A stretch of DNA of 64,000 nt. It comes from a virus. Both the position numbers and the translations under genes were made by a program. Location of the stretch: the IMG/VR virus record IMGVR_UViG_3300020438_003204, positions 1 through 64,000 of that record; one strand, 5' to 3'. Position 1 is the stretch's first letter; each line of letters starts with the position of its first letter. Positions 1 to 9,931 of this stretch are shown one piece after another. The notes below the pieces were generated by a model. The model ran no database searches, was not told where the DNA came from, and saw only the letters and a list, made by a program, of their open reading frames with translations.

Positions 1-230
1 GCTGTTCTAAGTGCCTTGTATACTATATCCAGTAGGATAGTTTGATGAAAGCGCCATAATGCACTGTTTAATATGATTACATCATGTTTAATACACATAT
101 TTGCAAATTCAAATATATGATCTGTATTAGTTAGGTCTAGTCCTGTATCTCTACTTACATATTCTGCTGTAGGGTATAATTTATATAATGCTTGTGCTAC
201 TCCTTGTTTTGGATTACCAGTTATAATCAT
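1..230 (-). CDS. Partial Rossmann-like (short-chain-dehydrogenase-like) protein, C-terminus outside window
   Basis: The first 76 codons are visible and the gene runs off the left edge. The start is the ATG at 228-230, preceded by GGAGAG five bases upstream. The protein opens with MIITGNPKQGVAQALYKLYP, a beta-strand followed by a glycine-containing loop and helix as in NAD(P)-binding Rossmann folds, and then has DVIILNSAL, like the strand and Asn-Ala segment of short-chain dehydrogenases. The second glycine of the classic TGxxxGxG loop is missing. The start lies 17 bases inside the end of the radical SAM gene upstream, so it belongs to the same operon. Family assignment is an inference from the N-terminus only. 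Confidence 0.55.
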   Translation of the reverse strand, partial: MIITGNPKQGVAQALYKLYPTAEYVSRDTGLDLTNTDHIFEFANMCIKHDVIILNSALWRFHQTILLDIVYKALRT

Positions 231-1428
231 ATGTCTCTCCTCTTATCTCATCTAGTTTTTTATTCCAAGTTACAAACTTCTTCTGATATTTAAGGTCTGC
301 TTGAGCATTGATTTCTTTGGCGATGTCGTCAAAGTATTGATGGTTTGGAAATCTTTCTCTTAATCTATTCAGTTGTGCTAGTGCTTGTAATTTAATTCCG
401 TCAGTGGCATGTCTTGCTTGTAACCATTTAGGACCACTTAACACTCGCATTTCAATCCAATCGATTGCTGGCTGAGGTTTACCGTTAACAATAGTATCAA
501 ATTGTAAAGCCCAGTTGTAGAACTCTTCTAAATTTAACATATTATGTATTTGATATGTTCCATTAATGCTGAGTCTATAATTATATTTTTCCTGACAGGA
601 GTGCATTAGTTTTATTTTAGCATCTATTTCTTCCCAGGTATAATTATAGCCTCGCATGTATTTGTAAAGATCTCCGGTAGCGTCTATACTTACATGCAGT
701 AAAAGCCTTTTAAACCCACTGAGTTGTTCAAGTTTGTGTACATCTAGTTTGCTGGCATTTGTTGTAATTAATACTTTGAGTTTTTGAGGATCACAGTATT
801 GTTTTAGTTTGTTAAAAAAGTCAAACACACTGTCATCCATAAAAGGTTCACCTCCAGTTACCCATATACCATGTAGTTCACCCAATTCAGGGCCAAACTC
901 GTTTAAAAATTTATCTACATCTATTTGCTGTTTTACTTGTAGATGCTTATTACCAGCGTCATGCAAACTTTTAGTATAAGATTTGTCTGATGATTGATCC
1001 ATTTCCCATGCTTGCATTTTCTTCCAGTCTGGTAACCAAGCATTGCTGTAATGCGGTCCACACATTCTACATTTAAAATTACATATATTATTAAAGTTCA
1101 TATATAGATGTTTTATAGTATTCCTCTTGACACTGAGATTGTTTTTGTATATATTGGTTTCACCCATATACTTTAGTTCACTGTCTATCCATCTATTGCG
1201 TCTACTTTTTTGACCATTTTTTTCTTTGAACCAACAACTGTGACATCCTTGTTCGTCCCATTTACCCGCAAGCATATCAGTACGCAGAGCAGTAAACTTA
1301 TCGTTACTCCAACTATCATTTTCAATTGGACCCATGTTATAGTTGCTCATCATACATCTTGTTAGCCAATTGTTAGGATTGACTGCTAGTGTTACAAATG
1401 GCATTGGACAATATGTATCGTTATTCAT
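214..1428 (-). CDS. Radical SAM protein with N-terminal Cys-rich (twitch-like) domain, copy 1
   Basis: This 404-residue protein has the radical SAM CxxxCxxC motif (C116, C120, C123 in ICNFKCRMC), which binds the [4Fe-4S] cluster that cleaves S-adenosylmethionine, followed by a TGGEP SAM-binding motif near residue 200. The N-terminus has the family pattern: C7 in YCPMPF, C25, then C62-x2-C65, likely ligands of an auxiliary cluster. Unlike most copies here it has a single Cys at the second site (RCMM rather than CC). The C-terminus keeps KLDEIRGE but lacks the usual PE. I chose the ATG at 1426-1428 because it overlaps the upstream stop by 8 bases (ATGAATAA) and places C7 as in its neighbours. 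Substrate unknown. Confidence 0.93.
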   Translation of the reverse strand: MNNDTYCPMPFVTLAVNPNNWLTRCMMSNYNMGPIENDSWSNDKFTALRTDMLAGKWDEQGCHSCWFKEKNGQKSRRNRWIDSELKYMGETNIYKNNLSVKRNTIKHLYMNFNNICNFKCRMCGPHYSNAWLPDWKKMQAWEMDQSSDKSYTKSLHDAGNKHLQVKQQIDVDKFLNEFGPELGELHGIWVTGGEPFMDDSVFDFFNKLKQYCDPQKLKVLITTNASKLDVHKLEQLSGFKRLLLHVSIDATGDLYKYMRGYNYTWEEIDAKIKLMHSCQEKYNYRLSINGTYQIHNMLNLEEFYNWALQFDTIVNGKPQPAIDWIEMRVLSGPKWLQARHATDGIKLQALAQLNRLRERFPNHQYFDDIAKEINAQADLKYQKKFVTWNKKLDEIRGETYDYNW

Positions 1429-2635
1429 ACAAATGACTCCATTCAGGATATGCCTCAACAAAACTTTGACTTCTACTAGCGTCTAACCAGTTTTGATCTT
1501 TCTTAAATTTATCTAAATCAATATCATCTTTGGTAACTGTTATTGCACTGTCTATTGCGTTTTTAATAATAGTTAAAGGTCGACGAACATTTCCTTTTGC
1601 TTTAGCAAGACGTTTACTATAAAACTCACTAGCACGTTCAAGTTCGCTTTTGTAAAAACACTGTATACTCATAGTAGCAGGATCACTAACAATATTAAAA
1701 TTAAAATCTATTTCACTATACTGTTCTACCATGTCTGCAAGATGATACATGTTCATCCAACTAATACCAGTATGAAATATTAAACTCCAGTTAGGACCTT
1801 GACTATTAACAAACTCTTTGTACTTTTTAATATTAGCATCAACTATGTGCCAATCATCTTTTGCACTTCTAGCCCATGCATGTCGTTGTCCCATACCTTC
1901 AGCACTTATTTGTATTACACCTTTTGCCTTAGTGTTTTTATTAAAATGACTTAATAGTTCTAATAGATCGTATTTGCCATATTTTACTACAGCGCCATTT
2001 GTTATCAATGACAAACTAAGTTCTGTATTGCCGATATTAACAAGTTCTTCTAACATTTGATATGTGCCAGGCATAATAGTTGGCTCGCCGCCTGCCATTT
2101 TAATTTTCTTTACATAAGGCAAATGTGTTTTAAAATCTTCCCAATCCATGTCAAATTCTGCTACGCCAGTCTTAGGATTATATTCAGGTCCAACAATTTT
2201 GCCAGGTCTTTGCGATTCTTCTTTGAGCCAAAGATTACTGCTACTCAACCCACAGAATCTACATCTATAATTGCACAAGTTACTCCAGCGTATATCCAAA
2301 TACTCTAAATGAAAGTCATCCATACTTCCGTCTTCATTGGTAGCTTGTCTAGCAGTTTGTTCGTCCCACCACCAGTATGATTCTAAACTATACTTTCTCA
2401 CACTTCTGTCTTGAAACTTTTCTCTGTTCTCACACTTCCAACACAAACTAGGCACAGTGTCGGGATCAAGCAATTCCAATCTCAATTTTTTCATAATCGA
2501 ATTGTTTGCTGTTTCAGCTATTGTACCACTCATTTTAAAAGGATCTTTGTATCCTTCACAACATGCTTGCACGTTACCATTACTTCTGAACATCAAATGG
2601 TTCCATGGAAGAGGACAGAAAAACTTATTGTTCAT
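1421..2635 (-). CDS. Radical SAM protein with N-terminal Cys-rich (twitch-like) domain, copy 2
   Basis: A 404-residue radical SAM enzyme. Visible motifs are FCPLPW (C7), the paired ACC (C25-C26), C65-x2-C68 and then the core motif LCNYRCRFC (C121, C125, C128) and AGGEP (182-185). The first five Cys are the likely ligands of an N-terminal auxiliary iron-sulfur cluster; the core triad cleaves SAM. The tail has WLDASRS followed by AYPEWSHLYE, the C-terminal signature shared across this array. The ATG at 2633-2635 overlaps the upstream stop by 11 bases and has MNNKFFC in register with its paralogues; a longer upstream extension is possible but unlikely. Substrate unknown. Confidence 0.94.
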   Translation of the reverse strand: MNNKFFCPLPWNHLMFRSNGNVQACCEGYKDPFKMSGTIAETANNSIMKKLRLELLDPDTVPSLCWKCENREKFQDRSVRKYSLESYWWWDEQTARQATNEDGSMDDFHLEYLDIRWSNLCNYRCRFCGLSSSNLWLKEESQRPGKIVGPEYNPKTGVAEFDMDWEDFKTHLPYVKKIKMAGGEPTIMPGTYQMLEELVNIGNTELSLSLITNGAVVKYGKYDLLELLSHFNKNTKAKGVIQISAEGMGQRHAWARSAKDDWHIVDANIKKYKEFVNSQGPNWSLIFHTGISWMNMYHLADMVEQYSEIDFNFNIVSDPATMSIQCFYKSELERASEFYSKRLAKAKGNVRRPLTIIKNAIDSAITVTKDDIDLDKFKKDQNWLDASRSQSFVEAYPEWSHLYE

Positions 2636-3782
2636 AATGTTTGAACTCCGGAACAACTGTATACAAGTTCTCGCTTCTGCTGTCATCTAGTGTGTGCGTA
2701 TATTTGTAAAAAGCTGGTAGTTTTTCACTCCAATCCTCATGCCACATATAGTCAATTATACCTTGTACTTTGGGCAAGTCCACATATGGTTTTAATTGTT
2801 CATGTGCTTGTTGTTTAAGTTGCTCGGGTAATACTCTAATATTCAAATATTCAGGATGATTTAATATATTAAAATATATTTTATGCCCGTATGGTTTGGC
2901 CCAGTTGATAAATTCATTCATTCGCAATATGTTATACATTTGCACTGTACAGTGTATTTCAATATCAGCATTGTCTAATGTGCGAATATATTCAAAGTTT
3001 TTTTGCACTGTGGTCCATTTGCTTGGATAGCGTATGTAATGATCTAGTTCACCCACAGCATCAATACTACAATTAAGTTGTACACGTTTGAAGTGTCTCC
3101 ACTTTTCCAACAACCAAGCAGGCACTTTAACCAAGTTGGTGTTGTATTTTAATCTTATATCTTTGGCTGTGCCGTTGTCAATAAAATAATCTAATAATCT
3201 TTTTTGTTCTTTAATAACAGTAGGCTCACCACCTGTTAAGTATATCTCTTCTACAGTGTGTGCAATAGCAAACAAGTTCTCCCAAGTCTTTTCACGTTCG
3301 GGCCAATTCATGCGACTCAAACGTTCATACTCGCTGGGTTCTAGTGCATGTTCTACACTGGCCCATTCCTTTACCCACATGTTTGATGCATAGGGATTGC
3401 ACATTCTACATTTTAAGTTGCACAAGTTGCTGAGACGTAAATCAACGTATTTTATATCAAAAGGGGCGGATTCGTTATAGTTCGCATCTTGTTTCCACTT
3501 GTGATTCCATGCTTGTCTGGCACTGCGAATACCCGCATCCTCTTCTCTGAAGCAACGTGTACACATGCCAGGGCGTTCATTGTTTAATAACTGTTTACGA
3601 ATGGTACGATATGTTTCGCTGTTCCATGCTTGTTGCATATCATCTTTGTACAGTTTGTATGGTGTGCCATCTGGCTTTAGCACAAAGTTTTCACCAGGCG
3701 TACTATTACAACACACTCGCAAGTTACCGCTTGCGTTTGTAGCCAAATGCATCCAAGGCAATATGCAAAAAGTATCACTCAT
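2625..3782 (-). CDS. Radical SAM protein with N-terminal Cys-rich (twitch-like) domain, copy 3
   Basis: A 385-residue member of the array. It has FCILPWMHLA (C6), VCC (C24-C25), C74-x2-C77 and the core radical SAM motif LCNLKCRMC (C121, C125, C128), followed by YLTGGEP. Between the auxiliary Cys lies AWNSETYRTIRKQLL, the 'WNS..R..R..LL' linker found in nearly every copy. The C-terminus reads TLDDSRSENL, then VPEFKHYEQ. The chosen ATG at 3780-3782 overlaps the upstream stop (ATGAGTGA) and starts MSDTFC. The GNPYAS/NPYASNMW segment just after the core Cys is typical of the family. Substrate unknown; the context suggests sugar or glycan chemistry. Confidence 0.95.
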   Translation of the reverse strand: MSDTFCILPWMHLATNASGNLRVCCNSTPGENFVLKPDGTPYKLYKDDMQQAWNSETYRTIRKQLLNNERPGMCTRCFREEDAGIRSARQAWNHKWKQDANYNESAPFDIKYVDLRLSNLCNLKCRMCNPYASNMWVKEWASVEHALEPSEYERLSRMNWPEREKTWENLFAIAHTVEEIYLTGGEPTVIKEQKRLLDYFIDNGTAKDIRLKYNTNLVKVPAWLLEKWRHFKRVQLNCSIDAVGELDHYIRYPSKWTTVQKNFEYIRTLDNADIEIHCTVQMYNILRMNEFINWAKPYGHKIYFNILNHPEYLNIRVLPEQLKQQAHEQLKPYVDLPKVQGIIDYMWHEDWSEKLPAFYKYTHTLDDSRSENLYTVVPEFKHYEQ

Positions 3783-5085
3783 ATTGTTGCCTCTTCTGCT
3801 CATATAGTCCGCCCATGCGTTGATTTATTTGTTCTAGTTCAGGAAACAACTGCATACTATTTTTGTTTCTGTGTGTATCCAACAATGCACATCTTAGTAA
3901 TAGCATTTTCATACCGCCGTCTGTTACTTCAAGTTGAGGTTCTTTTAGCTTGTGATAAACTATATCCATTTGATTTCTATCAGCTATTAGATGTTCTAAC
4001 TTTTTTAATGGATCAATTAGTGCAAGTCTATGTGATCTATCAATGAGTTCTAGACGCCATTCAGGATTATAAACTAAATTTATACATATTTTGTGTTTAA
4101 ATAAATCATATAATTCTTCTAATAGTGCAGGCAGTCTGACGATATTATAAACTGCGACACTTACGATAGGTTGTATCTTAACACCTGCATCTCTGACAGT
4201 TATGATATTTTGTTGTACAGTTTGCCATTCAGTGCCATAGCGTATCCATTCTGCACGTTCGCCTGTTTCATCTATACTGCTTTCGACTGCTAGCTTACCA
4301 TAATTCCAATCACACCAATAGTCTAGTGCATGTTTGCCTTGATGGGACAGTTTGAGCATGTTACTATTGTATTTTACTTTAACATCAAAACGCTTTGCAC
4401 TGTGTAGTTTTTCTAATATATACCAGTGACTGGGCATTATCATTGGTTCCCCACCTGCAAAGTATATGTTTTCAACTTGATCAATATATTCGTCTATCCA
4501 TTGAAAGCTGGGCTCGTCAACTATTTTTGTTTTTCCTAAGGTATCGTGTTGGCGTTTAAAATACCCTAAATTAGGATCACGTTGAATTGTTTTTTCATCA
4601 AACTTTTTGATATAGTCTTTGGAATGTTTGATCCACATACTACTCCAATCACTGTTACACATCACACAAGCCATATTACATACATTACTGAACCTAAGGT
4701 CCCAATACTTTAAATTGTATTCTGCTGTGCCATCTGGTTTGGTTTTATAGATGTAATCTTGTCTTATTTGTTCACTGTACAATCTTGTGTGTTCTCTTAC
4801 TCTAGGTGACCTAGCATTCATATCCTCTATTATAGCACATTTACCGCATTCCTTAGGAACTTGATTGTTCAACATCTGTCTTCTAACACGCCGCATTGAT
4901 TCACTGTTAAAAATTTCTTCAACAGTATTTTCATTTAAATTTCCAACGTCTGGTGCGTTTTTTGTATGACAACACAGTCTAACTCCTCCTTTGGGTGTAA
5001 TAGCAAGATGACTCCATGGATGTATACATATCCATTCGTCTGATCTAACACGGTACTGATCTGCTATAGTTTGTGCGTCAGACAT
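3775..5085 (-). CDS. Radical SAM protein with N-terminal Cys-rich (twitch-like) domain, copy 4
   Basis: A 436-residue radical SAM protein with a longer N-terminus: the first Cys (WICIHPW) is near residue 20 and the pair LCC near 38. Then come ECGKC and the core VCNMACVMC with NSDWSSMW following, and FAGGEPMI for SAM binding. The C-terminal signature is present in modified form as LLDTHRNK followed by FPELEQI. The start ATG at 5083-5085 lies in an ATGTCTGA overlap with the upstream stop, so translation is likely coupled. The extra N-terminal residues (MSDAQTIADQYRVRSDEW) set this copy apart from its closest neighbours. Substrate unknown. Confidence 0.94.
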   Translation of the reverse strand: MSDAQTIADQYRVRSDEWICIHPWSHLAITPKGGVRLCCHTKNAPDVGNLNENTVEEIFNSESMRRVRRQMLNNQVPKECGKCAIIEDMNARSPRVREHTRLYSEQIRQDYIYKTKPDGTAEYNLKYWDLRFSNVCNMACVMCNSDWSSMWIKHSKDYIKKFDEKTIQRDPNLGYFKRQHDTLGKTKIVDEPSFQWIDEYIDQVENIYFAGGEPMIMPSHWYILEKLHSAKRFDVKVKYNSNMLKLSHQGKHALDYWCDWNYGKLAVESSIDETGERAEWIRYGTEWQTVQQNIITVRDAGVKIQPIVSVAVYNIVRLPALLEELYDLFKHKICINLVYNPEWRLELIDRSHRLALIDPLKKLEHLIADRNQMDIVYHKLKEPQLEVTDGGMKMLLLRCALLDTHRNKNSMQLFPELEQINQRMGGLYEQKRQQYE

Positions 5086-6259
5086 AATCAGCAAACTCCG
5101 GTATTACTTCGATCATATTAGTACTTCTTGTACGGTCAAGTGTTTTTGTAAAACGTATAAACTGTTCAAAGTGTTGGCTTTCGTCTTTTGCATTTAAAAA
5201 GTTCAAATTTTGATTTATAAATCTATGTATACGTTTATTGCGTTCACCTTTGGGCTCTATAGTATTTAAATATTTTTTATATTTTAGTGTAGCCTTTTGC
5301 TTTAGCTCTTGGGGTAATACTTGCGGATTAATGAATATAGGATCCCATGCTATGTTGCCATGCACTGGTGTGTCCAATACACGTTCGAAGTATTCATAGC
5401 TTTCTGGTAATCCAAATACATTCCAAGCACTGTAACACAGTGCCGCTCTGCCATCATATTTGTCACCTAGTTCGGCTCTAACTAGTTTTAAATTTTCTGC
5501 TAGTACATCTGTATCTGATTCAGTTCTTATATAATTGTTTAATTCAGGGTGTCCGTCTATGCTTAAACTTAGATCTACTTTTCTAAACTTTGCCCAGCTG
5601 GCTATAGTATCAAACTTTCCAAACTTGACTTTGCTGAGATTTGTGCTATACTTAACTGTAATATTACTTGCAAAAGGTTCAAGAGCATGTAGTACTTTAT
5701 AGTGCAAGGGATCCATAAGTGGCTCGCCTCCTGCAAATTCCACTATTTCAATAGTGGGTGCTAGCTTTACTATGTCCTCTACAAATTGATCATTATCAAA
5801 ATTTGTTTGACGTTTTGTATCATTTTGCAAATCTAAACTTTCATATTCATGTTTAACTGCATTCCAGTCTTTGAGCCATGTTGTGCTTAGATCAGGCTTG
5901 CATGTTCTGCATCTAAAGTTACACAAGTTACTCATTTTTAATTCTAATACTGGAACAACAAACGGCATCTCCGCTGTACAAGAGTCTGGAATCATATATT
6001 CTCTGGTCTTGTTCATGCTTTGTCGCATACTAACTGAGCCTTGATCTTCCATATCCCAACACTGAAAACAGTGTTTGTTACGCACACCAGACAGTAAATC
6101 TTTTCTTAATTGTTGTTGACGTTCACTGTTCCATGCCTCTTCAAAGGTCATGTCTTTGATGTTGCCCAACGTATCTCTGCTACGACAACAAGGTGTTATT
6201 GCTCCGTCTGGTCTAGTACTTAGATGTGTAAATGGTAATACGCAAAATGTGTCGGTCAT
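5078..6259 (-). CDS. Radical SAM protein with N-terminal Cys-rich (twitch-like) domain, copy 5
   Basis: A 393-residue copy with textbook layout: FCVLPFTHLS (C6), PCC (C24-C25), the linker AWNSERQQQLRKDLL, C64-x2-C67, then the core LCNFRCRTC (C113, C117, C120) and FAGGEPLMD. The C-terminus carries TLDRTRSTNM followed by IPEFADYV, the shared tail signature. The ATG at 6257-6259 forms a 4-base ATGA overlap with the upstream stop. One extra Cys lies near residue 94. The set of Cys fits two [4Fe-4S] clusters, one for SAM cleavage and one auxiliary. Substrate unknown. Confidence 0.95.
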   Translation of the reverse strand: MTDTFCVLPFTHLSTRPDGAITPCCRSRDTLGNIKDMTFEEAWNSERQQQLRKDLLSGVRNKHCFQCWDMEDQGSVSMRQSMNKTREYMIPDSCTAEMPFVVPVLELKMSNLCNFRCRTCKPDLSTTWLKDWNAVKHEYESLDLQNDTKRQTNFDNDQFVEDIVKLAPTIEIVEFAGGEPLMDPLHYKVLHALEPFASNITVKYSTNLSKVKFGKFDTIASWAKFRKVDLSLSIDGHPELNNYIRTESDTDVLAENLKLVRAELGDKYDGRAALCYSAWNVFGLPESYEYFERVLDTPVHGNIAWDPIFINPQVLPQELKQKATLKYKKYLNTIEPKGERNKRIHRFINQNLNFLNAKDESQHFEQFIRFTKTLDRTRSTNMIEVIPEFADYV

Positions 6260-7227
6260 GCAGTCTCCAACCATTTAGTTGTATTAAGGTCTGCGGCACA
6301 GTTGCACCACTGCTTTGCACATATAACAGGATCATTTTCAAGTGTGAATCCAGTTTCAATATTGCCCAACACTCCGCCTTGTTTACAAGTTGCTCTGTAC
6401 ACACTACCGTCATTGTCTATCATCAGTGTTTCAATGCCAGCCATACACTTCCATTTTTTAAATGTATTCCATTTGTTTTTGGTTAGTGTATTCACATTGT
6501 CTAACCATTGTTCTTCTTGTGTAAACAATTCACAGTTTAAGTCTGCTGTACCGGCTTTGTTAAAGCTGTCCATATAGTCTAGTTCTGCTTGACTGTAGTA
6601 TCCTTCTGCTCCTCCAAACTGTATTCCTTCAAACTCCATACCACTAGCACCGGGAGGATTAAACTCGCCAGCTTGATTGGTCATTGGTCTAATACGTCTT
6701 ATATTAAATTTAATACCGTTGTCTTTGAGCCATTCAACTACGTTGTGTATCTCTTCTAGTCTGCCTGGCAAATACATCAAATGAACTTTTACTTTGTTGT
6801 TGGGTAATTCAGTTAATACTGATTTCATATGGTCAACACGCAAGAATTCAAAGTGCCAACTGAATATTAAATTATCGATATATTCTAATGCTTGTTGATA
6901 TTTCTTTAAAGGTAAACTTCCATTGGTAATTGTACTAACTTCTTCTACTCCGTACTTGGGGAATAGTTTTAATATGTCTAATATTCGTGGGTGTACAAAT
7001 GGTTCTCCGCCTGTTAAACTCATGCGTATTTGTTTGTCAGCATAAAATTCTCTCAGTGTTCTTATGGTATATTCAAACTTTTCATAAGGAAAGTGCTTGC
7101 TGGTGTTGTCATGCAAATCTCTGCCACAATAACTGCAATCAAAGTTACAGCGTCTACCCATATTCCATTCAATGCGTACCCATTGTTTATATTTTTTAGC
7201 ACTGTGTTCTACCCTGATCAGTTTCAT
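6256..7227 (-). CDS. Radical SAM protein with C-terminal SPASM/twitch-like Cys cluster
   Basis: At 323 residues this one lacks the N-terminal Cys domain. It starts near the core motif RCNFDCSYC (about residues 27-34) and has LTGGEPFVH. A second Cys group sits at the C-terminus: WKCMAG, ATCKQGG, ICAKQWCNC, which looks like a SPASM/twitch auxiliary-cluster domain; 'IDNDGSVYRATC' resembles the usual SPASM 'DGxxxxC' stretch. Its closest relative in the window is the gene at 31336-32343, which shares the same C-terminal Cys layout. Enzymes with this build often modify peptides or carry out alcohol or sugar dehydrogenation, but the substrate cannot be read from sequence. It overlaps both neighbours by 4 bases (ATGA). 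Confidence 0.93.
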   Translation of the reverse strand: MKLIRVEHSAKKYKQWVRIEWNMGRRCNFDCSYCGRDLHDNTSKHFPYEKFEYTIRTLREFYADKQIRMSLTGGEPFVHPRILDILKLFPKYGVEEVSTITNGSLPLKKYQQALEYIDNLIFSWHFEFLRVDHMKSVLTELPNNKVKVHLMYLPGRLEEIHNVVEWLKDNGIKFNIRRIRPMTNQAGEFNPPGASGMEFEGIQFGGAEGYYSQAELDYMDSFNKAGTADLNCELFTQEEQWLDNVNTLTKNKWNTFKKWKCMAGIETLMIDNDGSVYRATCKQGGVLGNIETGFTLENDPVICAKQWCNCAADLNTTKWLETA

Positions 7228-8513
7228 AGTTCACCTACCAGTTCAGGTATATGATCCAATACACTTTCACCTCTGATACGATCCAGTTCTCGAGTATATT
7301 GTTTGAATAGTTCCCATTGCTCAGGATCGTATTCAGTTCTTAGCATTGCTTCTCTGAGATGCTCCATGTTGTGATAGTTTTTATTCCATCGATTTAATAC
7401 TTTTTGTTTCATATGCGGAGGCATATTATTAGGATCTAAATAAGCAGGATCACTAACAACACTATTAAAGTTATTGGGCTTCTCATAACGATTTTTGTGA
7501 TCGCTGGTTCTATTAGCAAGTAATGTTTTAAATGATCTGGTACTTGATGTTATCTGTTCAATCCACTCACCTAATTCTTGTAGGTCGAAAATAGTGTATG
7601 TGCTAATAGCAATACTAAAGTGTGCATTAACATTATCAAATTGATCAAACCAATATATACTCTGTTCTAGTTGATCAATGTTTTGTATCTTACCGCCTCT
7701 AAAATATTCATATAATCCTGGCTTTGAAGTTTCTACACTTATGTTTAAATTAATACGTTTAAAGTAGGGCCATAGTTCTTCTAGTTCCTCAGGATTTTTC
7801 GTGCCATTGGTTACATATCCCAATTCTACATTCTTTGCACTGCCATTATCTATTAGCATTCTTAGTACATCATAATGTCCTTGTTGCATAAAAGGTTCAC
7901 CGCCTTTGAAGTCAATGCGTTCCATATCTTCAAAATAGTGTTGCCTTTCAATCCAATAATTGGGATCAACATCTCTAACTTTGGCGTGGTTCACTGCTCT
8001 TTTAAATTTTTTATTAATATCATTTAATTTTATATCTTCTTTAAACCAATTTGTACTTCCCCAACTGCCACAGTGCCTGCATTTTAAATTACAAGTATTA
8101 CCAAAATTTAAATCCATGTGTTTTAATTTTAAAGGTGATTCGACTGGATAGCTTTTGGGTTTATTTTTAACTTTATCATATACCCAACTGCGTCTACTAT
8201 TGTTAAGTGTGCTTTCATTCTTCCAACACTGATTACACTGTATTGGTTTTTCTTGGTTAGCAAATGCTTTTCTCAGCCATTCAAATCCTTGATGTGCATC
8301 TTCTAATGTGTCACCATAATAGAAATTAAAATGTTTGTTATCATTGTCTGCATCATAAGCACAACAAGGTTTTATGTTGCCATTTGCACTAAGACAAATA
8401 GTAGTCCATGGAACAATACACACAGGATCACCTTCTGGTATAGCGTCACCTTGTCTATAACTACGTGGATCTTTTTCCTCTGACCACTTTTCGTTAGTAT
8501 CTAACGTTTTCAT
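7224..8513 (-). CDS. Radical SAM protein with N-terminal Cys-rich (twitch-like) domain, copy 6
   Basis: A 429-residue copy with a charged N-terminal extension of about 30 residues before the first Cys (VCIVPW, C32). It continues with PCC (C50-C51), CNQC near 91-94, the core TCNLKCRHC near 141-148 and FKGGEPFMQ. The tail is ELDRIRGESV followed by IPELVGEL, the family's C-terminal signature. The start overlaps the upstream stop by 4 bases. An additional Cys (ICLSANG, C40) could also ligate metal. It separates the SPASM-type gene downstream from the twitch-type gene upstream, so the two architectures are interleaved in one operon. Confidence 0.94.
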   Translation of the reverse strand: MKTLDTNEKWSEEKDPRSYRQGDAIPEGDPVCIVPWTTICLSANGNIKPCCAYDADNDNKHFNFYYGDTLEDAHQGFEWLRKAFANQEKPIQCNQCWKNESTLNNSRRSWVYDKVKNKPKSYPVESPLKLKHMDLNFGNTCNLKCRHCGSWGSTNWFKEDIKLNDINKKFKRAVNHAKVRDVDPNYWIERQHYFEDMERIDFKGGEPFMQQGHYDVLRMLIDNGSAKNVELGYVTNGTKNPEELEELWPYFKRINLNISVETSKPGLYEYFRGGKIQNIDQLEQSIYWFDQFDNVNAHFSIAISTYTIFDLQELGEWIEQITSSTRSFKTLLANRTSDHKNRYEKPNNFNSVVSDPAYLDPNNMPPHMKQKVLNRWNKNYHNMEHLREAMLRTEYDPEQWELFKQYTRELDRIRGESVLDHIPELVGEL

Positions 8514-9916
8514 AGTAGCTCACTAAGTATAGGAAATACGTCATGAAACTTATTTCCCCAGTTGCGTTGTTTATTAACTAAGTTTAACCATTGTTTAGTT
8601 TCAGGAAGTCTAGCACTCCAGTCTTCTTGATTCATAAAGTTAATAACACCTTTAAAACGTTTGATGCCATAAGGTGCATCTAAGAAATCTTGTTTGCTTA
8701 TACCTGATTCGGCAACTCCTGTAAAACGATCCCAGTTGTCTTCTATCCAAGGATAAAACTCTTGTTCGTACTTGTCTGTTATCTGCTGTTTAATATGTTG
8801 GGGCAATACTTTTAAATTAAGTTGTGGTGGCCAATATGCATAGTGCATGTTAATACCGCCGGCACCCAAAGGCCATTTATTGATCTTTTTAAAGTTTTGA
8901 TTTACTTTCCACTTGACAAACTCTGGTATATACGCTACATTGAGTGCCATAATGGTAGTAGCTGTAGTAACTTCTACTTGTGGAGCAGTTTCGTCCAATA
9001 GCCAAAACACTTTCTCTTGGTGTTCCCATACACTTGGATAGCGTATATAATCGTTGTGTTCACCATGTGCATCTATGCTGTAGTGAAATCGAACACGTTT
9101 AAACTCTGCCCACAGATCAAATAAGTCGTCACGCCATTCAACTGCATTTGAGTTGTAGCGTAGTTCTATGTTCTTAGCATAACCTTGTTTAATACATTCT
9201 TCTAATAGATCGTAGTGTTGTTTAATAATTAAACTTTCGCCACCTGCAAAGTATAATTGATACATGTGAGGAACCTGTTCCATTAGCTCTTTCCAAAAGC
9301 GTGGATTGTTCATGTGCCAATTGTATGTTGCTCCGTGATTCTTTCCTTTATTATCCCAACCACTAGTACCTTTAAGATTAGGATTATCTATTTGCGGGTA
9401 CATAGCTTTCCAGTCTTTGACCCAGCCACTCGAATCATGTGGGCTACACATAACACAAGCCAACTGACACTTTGTACCCATACGCAAATCAATGTAGCGT
9501 ATCTTAGGATCTATTGTGCCATCTTCCTGTGTTTCATTTGCTAGGTCAAATAGATCATATCTATTGCCCCAATACTCTGTCTCCCAGTTGCGTTTGCTTA
9601 GATGACCAGCTTCTTCCTCTTTGTAACACTTTAAACAAGGTGCTGGCTTTTCACCACGCAACATCATTTTGCGAACATTACGCATGTAATCCGAATTCCA
9701 TGCATCAGTTAAACTGGTGTGATTGAAGTTTGCCGGAACACCGTCGTCGTTTTTAACTACGCCAACTTCACCGCCGCCTACTTTTTTACTACTGTCTGGG
9801 TCTTGAACACTGCTGGCATTTGATGTACAGCATGTTCGCATTTTGCCATCTGGTCTGCTTGATAAATGTAACCAAGGTAACGCACAAAATGTTGGGCTAA
9901 TTTTGTCAGTTTTCAT
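8510..9916 (-). CDS. Radical SAM protein with N-terminal Cys-rich (twitch-like) domain, copy 7
   Basis: At 468 residues this is the longest copy in the first array. It has FCALPWLHLS (C11), TCC (C29-C30), an insertion rich in Gly and Val before the linker AWNSDYMRNVRKMML, PCLKC, then the core KCQLACVMC and FAGGESLI. The SAM-binding motif is GGES, a conservative change from GGEP. The C-terminal signature is degraded (LVNKQRNWG, then FPILSELL). It is the last gene before a 15-base gap separating it from the next radical SAM gene upstream. Substrate unknown. Confidence 0.94.
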   Translation of the reverse strand: MKTDKISPTFCALPWLHLSSRPDGKMRTCCTSNASSVQDPDSSKKVGGGEVGVVKNDDGVPANFNHTSLTDAWNSDYMRNVRKMMLRGEKPAPCLKCYKEEEAGHLSKRNWETEYWGNRYDLFDLANETQEDGTIDPKIRYIDLRMGTKCQLACVMCSPHDSSGWVKDWKAMYPQIDNPNLKGTSGWDNKGKNHGATYNWHMNNPRFWKELMEQVPHMYQLYFAGGESLIIKQHYDLLEECIKQGYAKNIELRYNSNAVEWRDDLFDLWAEFKRVRFHYSIDAHGEHNDYIRYPSVWEHQEKVFWLLDETAPQVEVTTATTIMALNVAYIPEFVKWKVNQNFKKINKWPLGAGGINMHYAYWPPQLNLKVLPQHIKQQITDKYEQEFYPWIEDNWDRFTGVAESGISKQDFLDAPYGIKRFKGVINFMNQEDWSARLPETKQWLNLVNKQRNWGNKFHDVFPILSELL

Positions 9917-9931
9917 AACTATATTTAACTG